Shown one piece after another: positions 6,391-7,127 of a DNA stretch of 7,127 bases. The translations under genes and the position numbers were made by a program. The notes under the pieces were generated by a model. That model made no database searches and had not been told where the DNA came from. It saw only the letters and a list, made by a program, of their open reading frames with translations. Positions within the stretch are counted from its first letter, which is position 1. Each line of letters starts with the position of its first letter. The DNA comes from Spirochaetaceae bacterium UBA1306 (lineage in GTDB: Bacteria > Spirochaetota > Spirochaetia > Treponematales > Rectinemataceae), in assembly GCA_002307245.1 (NCBI GenBank), contig DBTW01000173.1, forward strand, positions 7,024 to 14,150, read 5' to 3'.

Positions 6391-6936
6391 TAGCCCGAGC
6401 GGAGCCACTCGAGGTAGACCGTGCCGTCGGCGTTGGGCTCCACGAGGAATTCGAAGACGCCGCGGTTGGGGGCCATCACCAGGGGCATACAGGCGCGCAT
6501 GGCCCGATCGCCGAGCAGGGCGCCCGACTCGGCCCCGGGGACGACGTCCCAGCTCCGGCCCTCGAAGTGGGCGAAAACCTCCGGGTAGCGCGTGTGGCAG
6601 TCCTCGAAGCCGAGGCCCGAGAAGACGCCCGTATCGATCTCCGCCAGATTGTCGTCGAGCTCCAGATCAGGTCCGCGGCAGGCGGCCGCCAGGATGCTCG
6701 CGGTTTCCTAAGCCCGCGCGAGCGGCGATGAGACGACCCGGGTGATGCCGCGGCCGGCCACGGCCGGCCTCGTCCAGGGCCATGTCGAGGCGCCCTTGGA
6801 AGACCTTCTTCGCGTTGCCCTCGCTCCGGCCATGTCGCACGATGTAGAAATGGGTCTCTTCCTTTATACCCGAGAAGAAAGACTGGTCGGCCGCCTCGAA
6901 GGGGCGGTCCGAGGGGCGGTCCGGCGAATTTCCCAT
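6366..6936 (-). pseudogene. Histidine phosphatase (phosphoglycerate-mutase-like) family, broken
   Basis: Reading the minus strand from ATG 6936, residues 28-59 are a clear histidine-phosphatase N-terminus: THFYIVRHGRSEGNAKKVFQ then GRLDMALDEAGR, with phosphate-accepting His35 of RHG. After base 6761 the homology moves to another frame, AGRGITRVVSSPLARA, and about ten residues expected between the two blocks are absent. The new frame meets TAG at 6710-6708, exactly where the family has the residue before ETA in 'SSPLARAxETA'. It then continues as ETASILAAACRGPDLELDDN, EIDTGVFSGLGFEDCHTRYP, VPGAESGALLGDRAM, then CMPLVMAPNRGVFEFLVEP and YLEWLRSGYQVPSGSE, to TAG at 6368-6366. Between GDRAM and CMPLVM the block that normally holds the second catalytic His (a 'vsHGg' motif) is missing. 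With three independent lesions it cannot make an active enzyme. No strong Shine-Dalgarno site precedes 6936; ATG 7011 is an alternative start in the same frame. Confidence 0.85.
6751..6769 (-). repeat. Tandem 9-base direct repeat at the phosphatase frameshift
   Basis: The minus strand reads GGCCGGCCG (6769-6761), one T, then GGCCGGCCG again (6759-6751). Each unit contains the palindrome GGCCGGCC. The repeat sits exactly where the phosphatase frame breaks and residues are missing, as expected for slippage or deletion between short repeats. Confidence 0.8.
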
Positions 6937-7013
6937 GGGCGCGAGTATCGGGGGCAAGCCTAGGCGCCGCAAGCACGATCCGCCATGGGACTCGCGGCTT
7001 CGTGACGGCATGG

Positions 7014-7041
7014 TGATATAATCATGTAATTCGATCGGAGG
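7014..7041 (+). promoter_or_regulatory. Extended -10 promoter and Shine-Dalgarno site of the right-edge gene
   Basis: TGATATAAT at 7014-7022 is a perfect extended -10 element (TGn plus TATAAT). The best-spaced -35 positions hold no good TTGACA match, which an extended -10 can tolerate. The expected start is near 7029. GGAGG (7037-7041) then lies four bases before ATG 7046. Local A+T content is much higher than in the rest of the window. Confidence 0.65.
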
Positions 7042-7045
7042 AAAA

Positions 7046-7127
7046 ATGACACGAGCGCCTTCAGCCCGGACATGCAGAGTCCTAGCCCTCGTCCTCGCAA
7101 GCGCAGCTTGCCTGGCAGTCGGTCTTT
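7046..7127 (+). CDS. N-terminus of a probable exported protein (3' end outside window)
   Basis: From ATG 7046 the frame stays open to the window edge, giving 27 codons: MTRAPSARTCRVLALVLASA then ACLAVGL. The shape is a signal peptide, with basic residues Arg3, Arg8 and Arg11 followed by a hydrophobic run from about residue 12. Cys22 in ASAAC could be a relaxed spirochaetal lipobox, but position -3 is Ser rather than Leu, so cleavage by signal peptidase I or a simple membrane anchor is equally possible. A good promoter and Shine-Dalgarno site lie just upstream, which supports a real gene in spite of the short visible length. The mature protein lies outside the window, so nothing can be said about function. 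It is divergent from the broken phosphatase, with about 109 bases between the two starts. Confidence 0.6.
   Translation, partial: MTRAPSARTCRVLALVLASAACLAVGL

Noticed and set aside
6708..6710. In-frame TAG as a recoded or read-through codon
   Set aside because: The same gene also has a frameshift and lacks the second catalytic His block, so recoding would not restore an enzyme; decay is simpler.
6476..6976. 166-codon minus-strand open frame over the phosphatase region
   Set aside because: It is the third frame of the broken phosphatase. The two other frames carry RHG, SSPLARA and EIDTGVFSG; this one carries no family motif.
1..7127. A hidden new defence, CRISPR or mobile system
   Set aside because: No spaced direct-repeat array, transposase, integrase, toxin-antitoxin pair or nuclease motif is visible; nearly all bases belong to recognised genes.

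Overview
The window is very GC-rich, and its genes show strong G/C preference at third codon positions. It looks like chromosomal DNA of a high-GC spirochaete. The main pointer is the first gene: a long coiled-coil protein almost free of Cys and Pro that ends in a short helix-turn-helix-like module, the architecture of the spirochaete-associated 'SpiroCoCo' family. The other genes fit a spirochaete but are not diagnostic, so the genus stays open. Genes are tightly packed, and I see no mobile element, CRISPR array, tRNA or rRNA.

Layout. 1-1899 (+) is the 3' part of the SpiroCoCo-like gene, cut by the left window edge. A MerR-family regulator (1913-2482, +) follows after 13 bases, then an SRPBCC/START-like small protein (2543-3013, +). 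A strong hairpin at 3015-3049 separates this group from a convergent three-gene minus-strand group, which reads from right to left: an SprA-related putative metalloprotease with HEAAH (5631-4804), DeoD-type purine nucleoside phosphorylase (4764-4057) and a divergent ribose-phosphate pyrophosphokinase (4044-3058). Divergent from this group, an RluA-family pseudouridine synthase runs at 5698-6390 (+). Its 3' end overlaps the tail of a decayed histidine-phosphatase gene (6936-6366, -). That gene carries a frameshift with lost residues, an in-frame TAG and a second deletion that removes the second catalytic His region. At the right edge, an extended -10 promoter and a good Shine-Dalgarno site precede the first 27 codons of a probable exported protein (7046 onward, +).

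How the genes work together. The clearest functional link is deoD-prs. Phosphorolysis of purine nucleosides by DeoD yields free base and (deoxy)ribose-1-phosphate. Once isomerised to ribose-5-phosphate by a phosphopentomutase encoded elsewhere, ribose-1-phosphate can feed PRPP synthesis by Prs, and PRPP in turn supports salvage of the base. The putative metalloprotease is probably co-transcribed, from a promoter whose predicted start coincides with its ATG.

I did not find a convincing new multi-gene system. The most notable points are the multiply broken phosphatase, the unusual ATP-site and PRPP-loop residues of Prs, the predicted leaderless and possibly bidirectional promoter between the metalloprotease and the pseudouridine synthase, and the helix-turn-helix-like tail on the giant coiled coil.
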